A model generated the notes under the pieces. The model was not told the origin of the DNA. It worked only from the letters and a program-made list of their open reading frames with translations, and did no database searches. This document shows positions 24,677 to 34,099 of a DNA stretch of 64,000 bases, piece by piece. The DNA lies in the NCBI GenBank assembly GCA_963811635.1, contig CAWESB010000003.1:62001-126000 (forward strand). The letters are read 5' to 3'. Source of the stretch: JAIBJN01 sp963811635 (GTDB lineage: Bacteria; Actinomycetota; Thermoleophilia; Gaiellales; Gaiellaceae). Position 1 is the stretch's first letter. Each line of letters opens with the position of its first letter. Position numbers and translations under genes: made by a program.

Positions 24677-25849
24677 TCAGACGGCCGTGCGCATCCGCGC
24701 ACGGCGTTCCCTGAAGCGCACGGACTCGTACACGATCAGCGCGATGGGGACCGCCGCGACGAGCGCGAGCGCGACGACGCCGTCAACTCGCGTCGCCACC
24801 AGGGTCAACGCCGCGCAGACGCCGGCCGCCAGGCACCGCCTCGGGTTCACGCTGCGAACGCTCCGATAGCGGATCGCGTCGTGGCTGAGGAGATAGAGCG
24901 CCACGCCGACGCAGAGCGCGAAGGCGGGGACGGTGGCGAGCGGCTCGTCCACGTGGGCGAGCACCTTCTTCGCGCCGAGCGCGATCAGGACGATGCCCGC
25001 GAACATCGGCAGGTGCAGGTAGCTGTAGCAGTCGCGAGCGAGGCGGGCGCGCTCGTGGCCGTGCGCCTCGACGAGCTTCTTCCGCGCGACGAGCGCGACG
25101 ATGTCGAAGTACGCCCACCAGAGCGCGCACGCGAGCGCGAGGCCGAGGATCGCGGCGGTGACGACAGTCGCGTCGAGCTCGATCCCGGCGGCGCCGATCC
25201 CGATGGCGACGATCGACTCGCCGAGCGCGATGATCACGATCAGCCCGTAGCGCTCGGCGAAGTGGTCGGCCGAGATCGAGAAGCCGCGGACGCCGAACAC
25301 ATAGGGGCCCGAGTAATCGATCGCCAGCGCCAGAAGCCAGCAAGCGATCTGGGCGCCGCCGTCCAGGAAGCCGGCCACGATCAGGAGCGCCGGTCCCGGA
25401 ATCGCAGTCCGCGCGAGCCTGAACGTCGCCTGCCGCACGTCCACGTGCGGTGTCGCCTCGGCGAAGAGCACGATGTGGAGCAGCCGCACGGCGAAGTACG
25501 CCAGCCCGAAGAGCACGGCGTCGCTGTCGAAGGCGTGCGGCACCGCGAGCGCGGCCACGAACATCGCCGCCATCGAGCCGAACACGGCCAGGCGGGCGGA
25601 GCCCTCGTTCGGATCGATCTCGTTCGTCAGCCAGGCGTACGCGCCCCAGGCCCACCAGAGCGCCGCCAGGATCAGCATTCCCCGGCCGACGCCCTCCCAG
25701 CTCGGGTCGGCCGAGATGAAGCCGGTTACCTGGGTGAGCGCGAAGACGAAGACGAGGTCGAAGAAGAGCTCGAGCGGGGTGACCGGGTGCTCGGCCTCCT
25801 CCTCGCCGTCGCTCTCGCGCTCGACCTCCCGCGGCTCTGCAGGCTCCAT
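24677..25849 (-). CDS. Low temperature requirement protein A (LtrA) family membrane protein
   Basis: 390 residues with about ten to eleven hydrophobic segments. An acidic N-terminal tail precedes the family hallmark VTPLELFFDLVFVFALTQ. Other conserved pieces are HFAERYGLIVIIALGESIVAIG and CYSYLHLPMFAGIVLIALG. LtrA was named for cold growth of Listeria, but the biochemical role of the family is not settled. The gene is monocistronic by spacing, separated from the next minus-strand gene by 21 bases. Confidence 0.9.
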   Translation of the reverse strand: MEPAEPREVERESDGEEEAEHPVTPLELFFDLVFVFALTQVTGFISADPSWEGVGRGMLILAALWWAWGAYAWLTNEIDPNEGSARLAVFGSMAAMFVAALAVPHAFDSDAVLFGLAYFAVRLLHIVLFAEATPHVDVRQATFRLARTAIPGPALLIVAGFLDGGAQIACWLLALAIDYSGPYVFGVRGFSISADHFAERYGLIVIIALGESIVAIGIGAAGIELDATVVTAAILGLALACALWWAYFDIVALVARKKLVEAHGHERARLARDCYSYLHLPMFAGIVLIALGAKKVLAHVDEPLATVPAFALCVGVALYLLSHDAIRYRSVRSVNPRRCLAAGVCAALTLVATRVDGVVALALVAAVPIALIVYESVRFRERRARMRTAV

Positions 25850-25870
25850 GCCGGAATGATCGCAGCGGCG

Positions 25871-26701
25871 CTACCGGGCGCGCAGCTGCTCGAGGACGAC
25901 CGGGTCGACGCGGTCGGCGCCGCGCACGCGCTCCTCGAGGTTCTCGGTCCCGGCCCAGGCGATCAGAGCGTCCTGGAGCTCGCCCTCGAAGCCGAGCCCA
26001 GCGAGACGCTCGCGCAGCTCGGCCGCGAGCGCATCGTCCACTTCGAGCCAGTCCTCGTCAGGTGTCTCCCCGAAGAGCAGGTCGTGGAGTCGGTAGATCC
26101 GCGCCAGCTCCTCGATTGGCTGCGGGTGGTCGTCGACCCGAAGGTCGGCGGCGACGTCGCTCGTGCCGCCGTAACCGCCGTCCTTGCGGACGACCAGGAG
26201 TGCCGCCGACTGCCGACCGCGGCGATCGCCGCCGGCCGCCTCGGCCGCCGCGAGGCAGGCCAGGAGCCGCTCCGCCAGCGGGCGGTCCGCCGAGCCCTCG
26301 AACGTGTCGGCGAGCGCGTCGACGGTGGCGGCCGAGACGAGGATGTTCCCTTGCGCGGCCCAGCCCGGCCCGGTCCTCCCGCCGGCCCAGTCGTGGCACT
26401 CCGAGCCCGTGTAGGTCGCGGCTCGGCCGTGCGCGTCGACGACGCCGAGCTGGCGGTGCTCGCGCCCCTCGTCGGCGCCGACGAGCGTGCGCACGACGTC
26501 GTCGGCCGAGTAGCCCTCGCGCAGGAACGAGAGCCCGTCGGGACGGTAGGCGAGGTTCGCCCACGCCTGCGTGGCGACGGCCCCCACCTCGGGCTCGGCG
26601 GCGGGCACCGCCGCGCCCACGGCCAGGAACTTGGACTGGACGGCGACACCCCACTCGCGCGCCTCGAGGTCGCAGGCGACGATCGAGTAGGTCGAGATCA
26701 C
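25871..26701 (-). CDS. DUF1028 family protein (predicted Ntn-hydrolase fold)
   Basis: 276 residues from a GTG. The N-terminal half MISTYSIVACDLEAREWGVAVQSKFLAVGAAVP and the later GNILVSAATVDAL are characteristic of DUF1028, which is structurally related to Ntn hydrolases. The C-terminal ~70 residues resemble the putative peptidoglycan-binding extension seen in part of the family (PIEELARIYRLHDLLFGETPDEDWLEVDDAL). The substrate is unknown. A possible -10 (CAGAAT) lies 6 bases before the start, and the region is shared with the divergent leuS promoter. Confidence 0.88.
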   Translation of the reverse strand: MISTYSIVACDLEAREWGVAVQSKFLAVGAAVPAAEPEVGAVATQAWANLAYRPDGLSFLREGYSADDVVRTLVGADEGREHRQLGVVDAHGRAATYTGSECHDWAGGRTGPGWAAQGNILVSAATVDALADTFEGSADRPLAERLLACLAAAEAAGGDRRGRQSAALLVVRKDGGYGGTSDVAADLRVDDHPQPIEELARIYRLHDLLFGETPDEDWLEVDDALAAELRERLAGLGFEGELQDALIAWAGTENLEERVRGADRVDPVVLEQLRAR

Positions 26702-26710
26702 GCCGGGATT

Positions 26711-26738
26711 CTGACACCGCTGCGCCCGGCGCTAAGAT
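26711..26738 (+). promoter_or_regulatory. Promoter of the leuS leader transcript
   Basis: CTGACA, 16-base spacer, TAAGAT. It starts a leader of about 110 bases before leuS. It is divergent from the DUF1028 gene. Confidence 0.55.
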
Positions 26739-26749
26739 TCGTGTCGGAA

Positions 26750-26770
26750 ATGGCAACGACCCTTAGCTGA
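26750..26770 (+). CDS. Possible leader peptide MATTLS upstream of leuS
   Basis: Six codons (ATG GCA ACG ACC CTT AGC) then TGA, starting a few bases downstream of the predicted transcription start. The leucine codon CTT is rare in this GC-rich genome. It precedes a terminator hairpin, as expected of an amino-acid attenuator, but one leucine codon is weak evidence. Confidence 0.3.
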   Translation: MATTLS

Positions 26771-26817
26771 GCCAGGGAGCGAACAGGCGGCCGCCCGCGC
26801 CGCCCGGCCCTCCCGAG

Positions 26818-26841
26818 CGCCTCTCTGACGAGAGGCGTTTT
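26818..26841 (+). terminator. Intrinsic terminator / attenuator in the leuS leader
   Basis: CGCCTCTC-TGAC-GAGAGGCG, a perfect 8-base-pair stem, followed by TTTT, ending 14 bases before the leuS ATG. With a promoter about 80 bases upstream and no gene between, this reads as an attenuator. GGGAG and CTCCC further upstream could form an alternative pairing. No T-box consensus was found. Confidence 0.65.
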
Positions 26842-26855
26842 CATATCGGAGCCCG

Positions 26856-29307
26856 ATGGAGCGATACGACCCTCAGACGATCGAGCTGAAGTGGCAGGCC
26901 GCGTGGGAGCGCGAGCGCGCGTTCTACGTCCCGAACCCGGGGAGCCCGGGCGAGATGGACAAGGAGCACACGTACGTGCTCGAGATGCTCCCGTACCCGT
27001 CGGGCGAGCTGCACATGGGGCACGTCAAGAACTACACGCTGGGCGACGTCCTCGCGCACGTCCGCCGCCGGATGGGCTTTCGCGTCCTGCGCCCGATGGG
27101 CTATGACGCTTTCGGGCTCCCGGCCGAGAACGCGGCCATCCGCGAGGGCGAGCATCCGCGTCTCGTCACCGAGCGGAACATCGCCGCCATCCGCGAGCAG
27201 ATGCACCGCATGGGCTGGGCGATCGACTGGGACCGCGAGGTCTCGACGCACGAGCCCTCCTACTACCGCTGGACGCAGTGGCTCTTCCTCAAGTTCTTCG
27301 AGCAGGGCCTGGCCTACCGCAAGGACGCCCCGGTCAACTGGTGCCCGAACGACCAGACCGTGCTCGCCAACGAGCAGGTGATCGACGGCCGCTGCGAGCG
27401 CTGCGGTGCCCTGGTCGAGCGGCGGAACCTGGAGCAGTGGTTCTTCCGCATCACCGCCTACGCCGACCAGCTGCTCGAGGAGATGAGCCTGCTCGAGTCG
27501 TGGCCCGAGCACGTGCTGACGATGCAGCGCAACTGGATCGGGCGCTCCGAGGGCGCAGAGGTCGTCTTCCGCATCGAGGAGCTGGACGTCGACATCCCCG
27601 TCTTCACGACCCGACCGGACACGCTCTTCGGCGCCACGTTCTTCGTGCTCGCGCCGGAGCACCCGCTCGTCGCCCAGCTCGTCGAGGGAACGCCGCACGA
27701 GCCGGAGGTTCTCGAGTACGTGCGCCAGGCGACCGGACGCTCGGTCGCCGAGCGAGCCGACCCCGAGAAGGAGAAGTCGGGGGTCTTCACCGGCGCCTTC
27801 GTCACGAACCCCGTCAACGAGGAGCGCCTGCCGATCTGGGTGGCCGACTACGTGCTGATGGAGTACGGGACGGGCGCGATCATGGCCGTGCCGGCGCACG
27901 ACGAGCGCGACTTCGAGTTCGCGCAGCGCTTCGAGCTGCCGGTCCGGGTCGTCGTCGCCCCCGAGGACGAGGAGTTCGAGGAGGCGACGTACGTCCCGCA
28001 CGCGGAGAACGAACGGCTCGTCGACTCGGCCCAGTTCTCGGGCCTGCCCAGCGAGGAGGCGAAGCCGGCGATCGTCGAGTGGCTCGAGTCCCGCGGGCTC
28101 GGACGCTCCGCCGTCAGCTATCGACTGCGCGACTGGCTGCTCTCCCGCCAACGCTACTGGGGCTGCCCGATCCCGATCCTCTACTGCGAGAGCTGTGGGC
28201 TGCTTCCCGTTCCCGAGGAGGACTTGCCCGTGCTCCTGCCCGAGGTGGAGGAGTACCTGCCCAAGGGCCGCTCGCCGCTGGCTGCCGCGGAAGACTGGGT
28301 GCACACGACCTGCCCGAAGTGCGGCGGGGATGCGCACCGGGAGACGGACACGATGGACACGTTCGTCGACTCCTCCTGGTACTTCATCCGCTACTGCGAC
28401 GCGCGCAACGAGAGCGAGCCGTGGAACCGTGAGATCGCCGACTACTGGCTCCCCGTCAACCAGTACATCGGCGGTGTCGAGCACGCGATCCTGCACCTGC
28501 TCTATGCGCGCTTCTTCGTGAAGGTGCTGAACGACCTGGGGCTGCTGGGCTTCCGCGAGCCGTTCCTGCGGCTGTTCACGCAGGGGATGATCCACTACCT
28601 CGGCGCGAAGATGTCCAAGTCGAAGGGCAACGTCCTCAGCCCGGACGACATGATCGCGCAGTACGGCGCCGACTCGGTGCGCCTCTACATCCTCTACATG
28701 GGCCCCGCCGAGGACGACATCGAGTGGCAGGACACCGGCATCGAGGGCATGGCCCGCTTCCTTGGCCGCCTCTGGCGGCTCGGCCTGGAGGCGGCCGAGC
28801 GCGGCCCGGTCGACGTGCCTGCGGACGGGGTCGCTCGTCCGGCGCGCGCACGAGGCAATCGCCAAGGTCGGCGACGACATCACGCGCCGGTTCCAGTTCA
28901 ACACCCCGATCGCGGCGGTGATCGAGCTCGTCAACGAGATCTACCACGTCAAGGACGACCCGGACCGGGCCGGCGAGGTGCGCTTCGCGACCGAGACGGC
29001 GGTCAGCCTCATCCAGCCGTACGCGCCGCACCTGGCCGAGGAGCTGTGGGAGCGCCTGGGGCGCGAGCGCCTGTGGGACGCGCCCTGGCCCCAGGCAGAC
29101 CCGTCACTGCTCGAACGGGACACGTTCGAGCTGGTCGTGCAGGTGAACGGGCGGGTGCGGGACAAGGTCGAGGTGCCGGTCGGTCTCTCCGAGCCCGAGC
29201 TGGTCGCACGCGCGAAGGAGCTCCCGCGCGTGCGCGCCCACGTGGACGGCAAGGAGATCCGCAAGGAGATCGTCGTCCCGGGCAAGCTCGTCAACCTGGT
29301 CGTCTAG
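26856..29307 (+). CDS. leuS: Leucyl-tRNA synthetase (frame interrupted by an apparent +1 shift)
   Basis: Class I synthetase charging tRNA-Leu. HMGH at residues 53-56, KMSKS at 585-589, zinc-type pairs CERCG and CPKCGG, and a CP1 editing domain with TTRPDTLFGATFF. From about 28831 the frame becomes Arg/Gly-rich nonsense. The true C-terminal domain (RRAHEAIAKVGDDITRRFQFNTP to KEIRKEIVVPGKLVNLVV) continues one base later and ends at 29307. Removing one G from the GGGG run at 28827-28830 restores a full-length protein of about 816 residues. For an essential gene this is most likely a sequencing or assembly indel. The uncorrected frame would stop at 29336. Confidence 0.93.
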
Positions 29308-29320
29308 GGACCGCTCTCCC

Positions 29321-29326
29321 TACTCT
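29321..29326 (+). promoter_or_regulatory. -10 hexamer of the membrane protease gene
   Basis: TACTCT, 6 bases before the GTG start, no Shine-Dalgarno: leaderless geometry. Confidence 0.5.
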
Positions 29327-29332
29327 GTCCTC

Positions 29333-30466
29333 GTGAACGTCATCGACGTTCTCCTGCTGCTCGGGGTCGCGGCGTTCTCCATTCTCGGCGCGCACCGTGG
29401 GCTCGCCGCCCAGGCGCTCTCCCTGGGTGGGCTCGCGCTGGGCGCCGTCCTGGGGTCGATCATCGCCCCGTTCCTGCTCGCCGACAACTCGCCCTGGATC
29501 CCGGTCGCAGGCCTCCTGGGGGCGCTCGTCGGCGCGTTCCTGCTCGGCGCCGTGGCGGGGGCGCTCGGGCGACCGGTGCGCCTCTTCCTGTCCACGCACC
29601 CGCCGCTGGCGACGGTCGACAGGATCGGCGGGATCGCCCTCGGTGCGCTGATCGCTCTCGCGATCGCCTGGCTGATCGGTGTCCTCGCGCTGCACCAGCC
29701 CGCGCTCGGGCTGCGGGGGGAGGTGCGCGCCTCGGCGATCCTGCCGCGGCTCCTGAGCGCCGTGCCCCCGGACCGGGTGCTCCAGGCGCTGAACCGCTTC
29801 GACCCGCTGCCGCTGCTGCCGGGGCTCGAGGGGAGCCTGCCGCCACCCGACCCGAGCGTGCTCGAGAGCCCGGAGGCGCTCGCCGTCTCGGACTCCGTGG
29901 TCAAGCTGCAGGGAACGGCCTGCGGCGTGGGGACACAGGGATCCGGGTGGGTCGTCCGCCCCGGGCTCGTCGCGACGAACGCCCACGTGATCGCCGGCCA
30001 TGAGGGAACTCACCTGCTCGCCCCGAATGGCCAGTCGCTCTCGGCGCAGCCGGTCTACGTCGACTCGGACAACGACATCGCGCTCTTGCGTGTTCGCGGC
30101 CTGGAAGCGAGCAGGCTCTCGACGAGGCCGAGCATCGAGCGGTCGATCCCGGTGGCGCTGCTCGGCTATCCGCGGAACGGGGCGCTGACGGCCATCGCCG
30201 GTACCGCCGGCCGCCCGCGCACCGTGCTCTCACCTGATGCCTACGGGCGAGGGACGGGGCCCCGGGTCGTCGTACCGCTCCGCGGCGGCGTCCAGCCGGG
30301 TGACAGCGGCGGTCCCGTCGTCGACCGCCGCGGCCGGGTCGTGGCGATGATCTTCGGCGGAACGCGCGACGGGGACGGCGGCTACGCGGTCCCGGTCGAC
30401 CTCGTCCTGGCCGCCGCGGAGAAGCGGTTGCGGCCCGTCCCGTCCGGGCCGTGCCTCGTGGGCTAA
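29333..30466 (+). CDS. MarP-like membrane serine protease (CvpA domain plus trypsin-like protease)
   Basis: 377 residues. The N-terminal CvpA/colicin-V-production-like region has four membrane segments (MNVIDVLLLLGVAAFSILGAHRG, SLGGLALGAVLGSIIAPFLL and following). The extracytoplasmic chymotrypsin-fold domain carries the catalytic triad His218 (TNAHV), Asp248 (DIALL) and Ser325 (GDSGGPV). A cysteine in GTACGVG and a near-terminal cysteine could form a disulphide. The same architecture defines mycobacterial MarP, needed for acid and oxidative stress survival through cleavage of a peptidoglycan hydrolase. Function here is inferred from architecture. Confidence 0.92.
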   Translation: MNVIDVLLLLGVAAFSILGAHRGLAAQALSLGGLALGAVLGSIIAPFLLADNSPWIPVAGLLGALVGAFLLGAVAGALGRPVRLFLSTHPPLATVDRIGGIALGALIALAIAWLIGVLALHQPALGLRGEVRASAILPRLLSAVPPDRVLQALNRFDPLPLLPGLEGSLPPPDPSVLESPEALAVSDSVVKLQGTACGVGTQGSGWVVRPGLVATNAHVIAGHEGTHLLAPNGQSLSAQPVYVDSDNDIALLRVRGLEASRLSTRPSIERSIPVALLGYPRNGALTAIAGTAGRPRTVLSPDAYGRGTGPRVVVPLRGGVQPGDSGGPVVDRRGRVVAMIFGGTRDGDGGYAVPVDLVLAAAEKRLRPVPSGPCLVG

Positions 30467-30556
30467 GACAGCAGTCACACAGCCAGCACGAACGCGTGAC
30501 CGCTTCGACACGGTCCGCGCACCACCCGCGCGGCTTTGCGCGCCAGCATCGACGAC

Positions 30557-31201
30557 ATGCGTCGCGTGCTCACTCTCGTCCTGGTGGCCATCTGCCTGGC
30601 CTGTCCCGCACCGGGCTGGGCCTCGTCGGTCTCGATCGCCCCGAGCGCCGACGTCGGCCTGCCCTTCTGGTGCGACTGGAGCTACGACTGGGAAGCGCGC
30701 TGCTTCCGCGAGGACGGGCCGCGGCTCCCGATCGGCGGCGTCGACGACAAGGTCTGGCGCGCCGCGCTCCGCTTCCCGCTCGCCGCCATTCCCCCCGGCG
30801 CGACCGTGACGGCTGGCGAGCTGCGGATCTACTACGACGGCCTGTGTGTCGCGCCTGCCCGCGAGGCCCGCCCGTGCGCGGCGCCCGGGGCGGTCGTCGA
30901 CGCCCACCGCATCCTCGCGGGGAACTGGTTCTCGGAGCGCGAGCCGGACTTCGACCTGCACGTCGAGGCGACGGCCGTCGTCTTCTCCGCTCCGGATCCC
31001 CAGTGGCTGGCCTGGGACGTGACCTCGGTCGTCCGCCGCTGGCAGCGCGCGCTCGTGCCGAACAACGGCCTCCTCCTCAAGCTCCAGGACGGGGACGAGG
31101 ACTTCGGGGTCGGAGGCCCCTACGGGCCCTCGGCGGGCTCTCTGGACGCTGGGCTCCGGCCGCGCCTCGTCGTCACCTACTCCGGGCCCGGGCCGCACTG
31201 A
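30557..31201 (+). CDS. Secreted DNRLRE-type beta-sandwich protein
   Basis: 214 residues. A signal peptide MRRVLTLVLVAICLACPAPGWA is followed by a domain with WRAALRFPLAAIPPGATVTAGELRIYYDG and LAWDVTSVVRRWQ, ending RPRLVVTYSG. That combination is typical of DNRLRE / carbohydrate-binding-like modules found on extracellular proteins. Two cysteine pairs are present. An upstream TTG would add seven residues, but the ATG gives a proper signal peptide. It lies one base before comEA, so it may be co-transcribed with the competence genes. Confidence 0.78.
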   Translation: MRRVLTLVLVAICLACPAPGWASSVSIAPSADVGLPFWCDWSYDWEARCFREDGPRLPIGGVDDKVWRAALRFPLAAIPPGATVTAGELRIYYDGLCVAPAREARPCAAPGAVVDAHRILAGNWFSEREPDFDLHVEATAVVFSAPDPQWLAWDVTSVVRRWQRALVPNNGLLLKLQDGDEDFGVGGPYGPSAGSLDAGLRPRLVVTYSGPGPH

Positions 31202-31202
31202 C

Positions 31203-31787
31203 GTGCGCATGCCTGCCATCTCGCGGGCGCGCGCTCTTGCCTACGCGGCGGCGCTGCTCGTGTTCCTCGCGATCGCCGGTCGCCTGGCCTTCGGAGGCGG
31301 CCAGCCCGAGCCGACCGCGGGGACGCAGTCGGTCGCGTTCGCGGTCGAGGAGTCGCCGCCGCGCGAGCTCGTCGTCCACGTCGCAGGCGCCGTCCTGCGA
31401 CCGGGGCTCTACCGATTGCCGGAAGGGAGCCGCATCGACGATGCGATCGCGGAGGCTGGGGGCGCGAGGCCGAAGGCGGCGCTCGACCTCGTCAACCTCG
31501 CGTCTCCGCTGGCCGACGGCCAGCAGGTGGTCGTCCCTCTCCAAGGAAGCGTGACGGCCGCGCCGACCGCCGGCGCGGGCGCGGCGGCCCCGGGCGGCAA
31601 GATTCACCTGAACTCGGCGACGGTCGAGCAACTCGACGAGCTGCCCGGCGTCGGGCCGGTGACCGCCCAGCAGATTCTCTCCTACCGGGAGGCAAACGGG
31701 GCGTTCCGCTCGATCGACGAGCTCGACGCGGTCCCGGGCATCGGGCCGGCGCGGCTCGAGCAGCTTCGACCGCTGGTCGACCTGTGA
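31203..31787 (+). CDS. comEA: Competence protein ComEA (DNA receptor)
   Basis: Binds double-stranded DNA outside the membrane and hands it to ComEC. 194 residues from GTG. N-terminal membrane anchor (ALAYAAALLVFLAIAGRLAF), SLBB domain (VVHVAGAVLRPGLYRLPEG), Ala/Gly linker, then a helix-hairpin-helix domain (IHLNSATVEQLDELPGVG ... VPGIGPARLEQL). A GTGA overlap with comEC. Confidence 0.96.
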   Translation: MRMPAISRARALAYAAALLVFLAIAGRLAFGGGQPEPTAGTQSVAFAVEESPPRELVVHVAGAVLRPGLYRLPEGSRIDDAIAEAGGARPKAALDLVNLASPLADGQQVVVPLQGSVTAAPTAGAGAAAPGGKIHLNSATVEQLDELPGVGPVTAQQILSYREANGAFRSIDELDAVPGIGPARLEQLRPLVDL

Positions 31788-34084
31788 GCCGGGGTCGGGG
31801 GCCCATCCCTCACCTCGAGCAGGTGCCGGCTCCGCACGTGCTCGCCGCGTGCCTCTGCATCGGTTTGGGCCTCTCGCTCGTCCTCCGCGAGGCCCGCCTG
31901 GGCCTGGCGCTCGCGGCGCTCGCTCTGGGCGGCCTCGCGCTGGCGGTCGACGACCTGCGGCTGCCTCTGCTCGCCGCGGCCCTTCTCATCGCCGGCGCCT
32001 GGTGGGGCGGCGTCCGCCTCGAGGCACTCGACAGCAGCGCGCTCGCCGACGAGCTCGACCGAGCGGCGCTCGTGCGCGTCGAGGTCACCGGGCCGGCGCG
32101 CCGCAGCGAGTTCGCACTGCGCGTCCCGGTTCGGGTGAGGCGCTTCGGCGACCTCGAGCTGGACGAGCGAGCCCGCCTCGACCTGCCCCCGGAGCGATCG
32201 CCGCCACAGGGCTCCGTCCTGGAAGCCGTGGCCACGGTCGCAGCGCCTCGTTCCGCCGAGGAGGCCGGAGGCTTCGACGAGGCGGGCTATCTCCGTCGCC
32301 AAGGCATACACGTCGTTCTTCGAGCGAGCGGCTTCCGGGTCGTCGGCCGCCGCGGTGGGCTGGGAGCCGTTGCCGACGGGCTCCGGCGAGGCGTGAACGA
32401 GGCACTCGAGAGCGTCCCGGCGGGGGAGCGCCGAGCGGTGCTCGCCGGCGTCGCGCTCGGCGAGGACGAGGGGCTCGACGAGAGCCTGCGGGACGACTTC
32501 CGGGCCTCGGGGCTCTATCACCTCCTGGCCGTCTCGGGCCAGAACGTGGCCTACGTCGTCGCCGGCACGATCGTGCTGGTCTGGACCCTCGGGCTCCCGC
32601 GGTGGGTCGGCGAGGCCGGGGCGCTCATGACCGTCTTCGCGTACGTCCTCGCAGTGGGCTGGCAGCCGTCGGTTGTCCGAGCGGGAGTCGCCGGCGGACT
32701 GGCGTCGCTCGCGTGGCTCAGCTCGCGCCCGCGCGATCGCTGGTACTTCCTCCTCGTCGGGGCGGCAGTCCTGCTCGGCTGGAATCCCTACAGCCTGCTC
32801 GAGCCCGGGTTCCAGCTCTCCTTCACGGCCGTGGCCGCGATCTTCGTCCTCGTCCCCTGGATCGCACGGCGCCTGGAGGGTTATCCGCTCCCGCAGAAGC
32901 TCGCCGAGATCGTGGCCCTCTCGGCGGCGTGCGGTCTCGCGACCGCCCCGGTGCTCTGGCTGCACTTCGGCGCCATCCCCGTGTACTCGGTGTTCGCGAA
33001 CGCCCTCGCGGCGCCGGTCGTCGGGCCGCTCCTGGGCCTCGTGCTTGGAGCGGCCGTGCTTCATCCGCTCGTCCCCGAGGCCGCTGCCGTGTTGGTCTGG
33101 CTCGACGCTTGGCTGGCCGGCTACCTGGCCTTCTGCGCCCGCCTCGTCGGAGATCTGCCCTATGCCCAGGCGGGATCTCTGCAGGCCTTGGGACTGCTCG
33201 CGGGCGCGGCCGTTCTGGCCGCCCTCTTCCTCCGGATGCGCGGTCCGTACCTTCGGCGTGGGGCTGCGCTCCTCGGTCTCCTCGCAGCGCTCGCAGTCGC
33301 GTGGAGGAGCTTGCCGGGTGACTCGCATCCGCCCCCGACGGGTCTGCGCATCACCGTCCTCGATGTCGGCCAGGGGGACGCGATCCTCCTCCAGGTCCCC
33401 GAGGGCGCCGTCCTCGTCGACGAGGGACCTCCGGAAGCCGACGTCGCTCACCAGCTCGACGAGCTCGGGATCGACCACCTCTCCGTCCTCGTCCTCACTC
33501 ATCCCGAGCGCGACCATGTCGGCGGGGCCGCGGGCGTTCTCGAGACCACCGAGGTGGAGGCCGTGTTGGATCCGGGGATCCCGGCCGACAGTGAGTACGA
33601 GCGCGAGGCGCTCCAGGTCGCGCGCGATCGCGATGTGCCGGTGTTCCTGGCCCGGGCCGGACGCGGCTTCAACCTCGGACGACTCCGCATGCGCGTTCTC
33701 TGGCCGGCGGAGGACGCTCCGCACGGCGGTGACCCGAACAAGCACGCCGTCGTGCTCGTCGCGTCGTACGGCCGGATCGACACGCTCTTGACCGCCGATG
33801 CCGAAGGCGACGTGACGGTTCCGATCCGACCGCCTCCTGTGGAGATCCTCAAGGTCGCCCACCACGGCTCGTCGGACACGTTCCTTCCGGAGCTGCTCGA
33901 GCTCGTGCGACCGCAGATCGCGGTCGTGTCGGTCGGCCGGGACAATGAGTACGGACACCCGACGCCGTCCACCCTGGCCGCGCTGAAGGGCTTCCCGGGG
34001 CTGGCCGTCTATCGCACCGACCGGGACGGGCGAGTCGCCATCGACACCGACGGCGAACGGATCTCGATCTCGGACGAGCGCTGA
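31784..34084 (+). CDS. comEC: DNA internalisation channel ComEC/Rec2
   Basis: 766 residues. An N-terminal membrane and OB-like region precedes the competence domain with the conserved SGQNVAYVV segment (LLAVSGQNV) and multiple helices. The C-terminal metallo-beta-lactamase domain starts LRITVLDVGQGDAILLQ and includes THPERDHVGG and VAHHGSSDTFLP. This full three-domain structure supports functional DNA uptake. Immediately followed by holA, a common order. Confidence 0.96.
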   Translation: MSRGRGPIPHLEQVPAPHVLAACLCIGLGLSLVLREARLGLALAALALGGLALAVDDLRLPLLAAALLIAGAWWGGVRLEALDSSALADELDRAALVRVEVTGPARRSEFALRVPVRVRRFGDLELDERARLDLPPERSPPQGSVLEAVATVAAPRSAEEAGGFDEAGYLRRQGIHVVLRASGFRVVGRRGGLGAVADGLRRGVNEALESVPAGERRAVLAGVALGEDEGLDESLRDDFRASGLYHLLAVSGQNVAYVVAGTIVLVWTLGLPRWVGEAGALMTVFAYVLAVGWQPSVVRAGVAGGLASLAWLSSRPRDRWYFLLVGAAVLLGWNPYSLLEPGFQLSFTAVAAIFVLVPWIARRLEGYPLPQKLAEIVALSAACGLATAPVLWLHFGAIPVYSVFANALAAPVVGPLLGLVLGAAVLHPLVPEAAAVLVWLDAWLAGYLAFCARLVGDLPYAQAGSLQALGLLAGAAVLAALFLRMRGPYLRRGAALLGLLAALAVAWRSLPGDSHPPPTGLRITVLDVGQGDAILLQVPEGAVLVDEGPPEADVAHQLDELGIDHLSVLVLTHPERDHVGGAAGVLETTEVEAVLDPGIPADSEYEREALQVARDRDVPVFLARAGRGFNLGRLRMRVLWPAEDAPHGGDPNKHAVVLVASYGRIDTLLTADAEGDVTVPIRPPPVEILKVAHHGSSDTFLPELLELVRPQIAVVSVGRDNEYGHPTPSTLAALKGFPGLAVYRTDRDGRVAIDTDGERISISDER

Positions 34085-34085
34085 C

Positions 34086-34091
34086 TATGCT
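34086..34091 (+). promoter_or_regulatory. -10 hexamer of holA
   Basis: TATGCT, 8 bases before a GTG, overlapping the end of comEC. Used to choose the GTG at 34100 over a TTG at 34091. Confidence 0.45.
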
Positions 34092-34099
34092 TGGCACCG

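Noticed and set aside
24881..26770. Long plus-strand open frame (about 629 codons) opposite the LtrA-like and DUF1028 genes
   Set aside because: It is antisense to two genes with recognisable families and has no domain features; long shadow frames are expected at this GC content.
26739..26855. T-box riboswitch before leuS
   Set aside because: The conserved AGGGTGG-type T-box sequence and specifier-loop features are not seen; only a hairpin plus U-run is supported.
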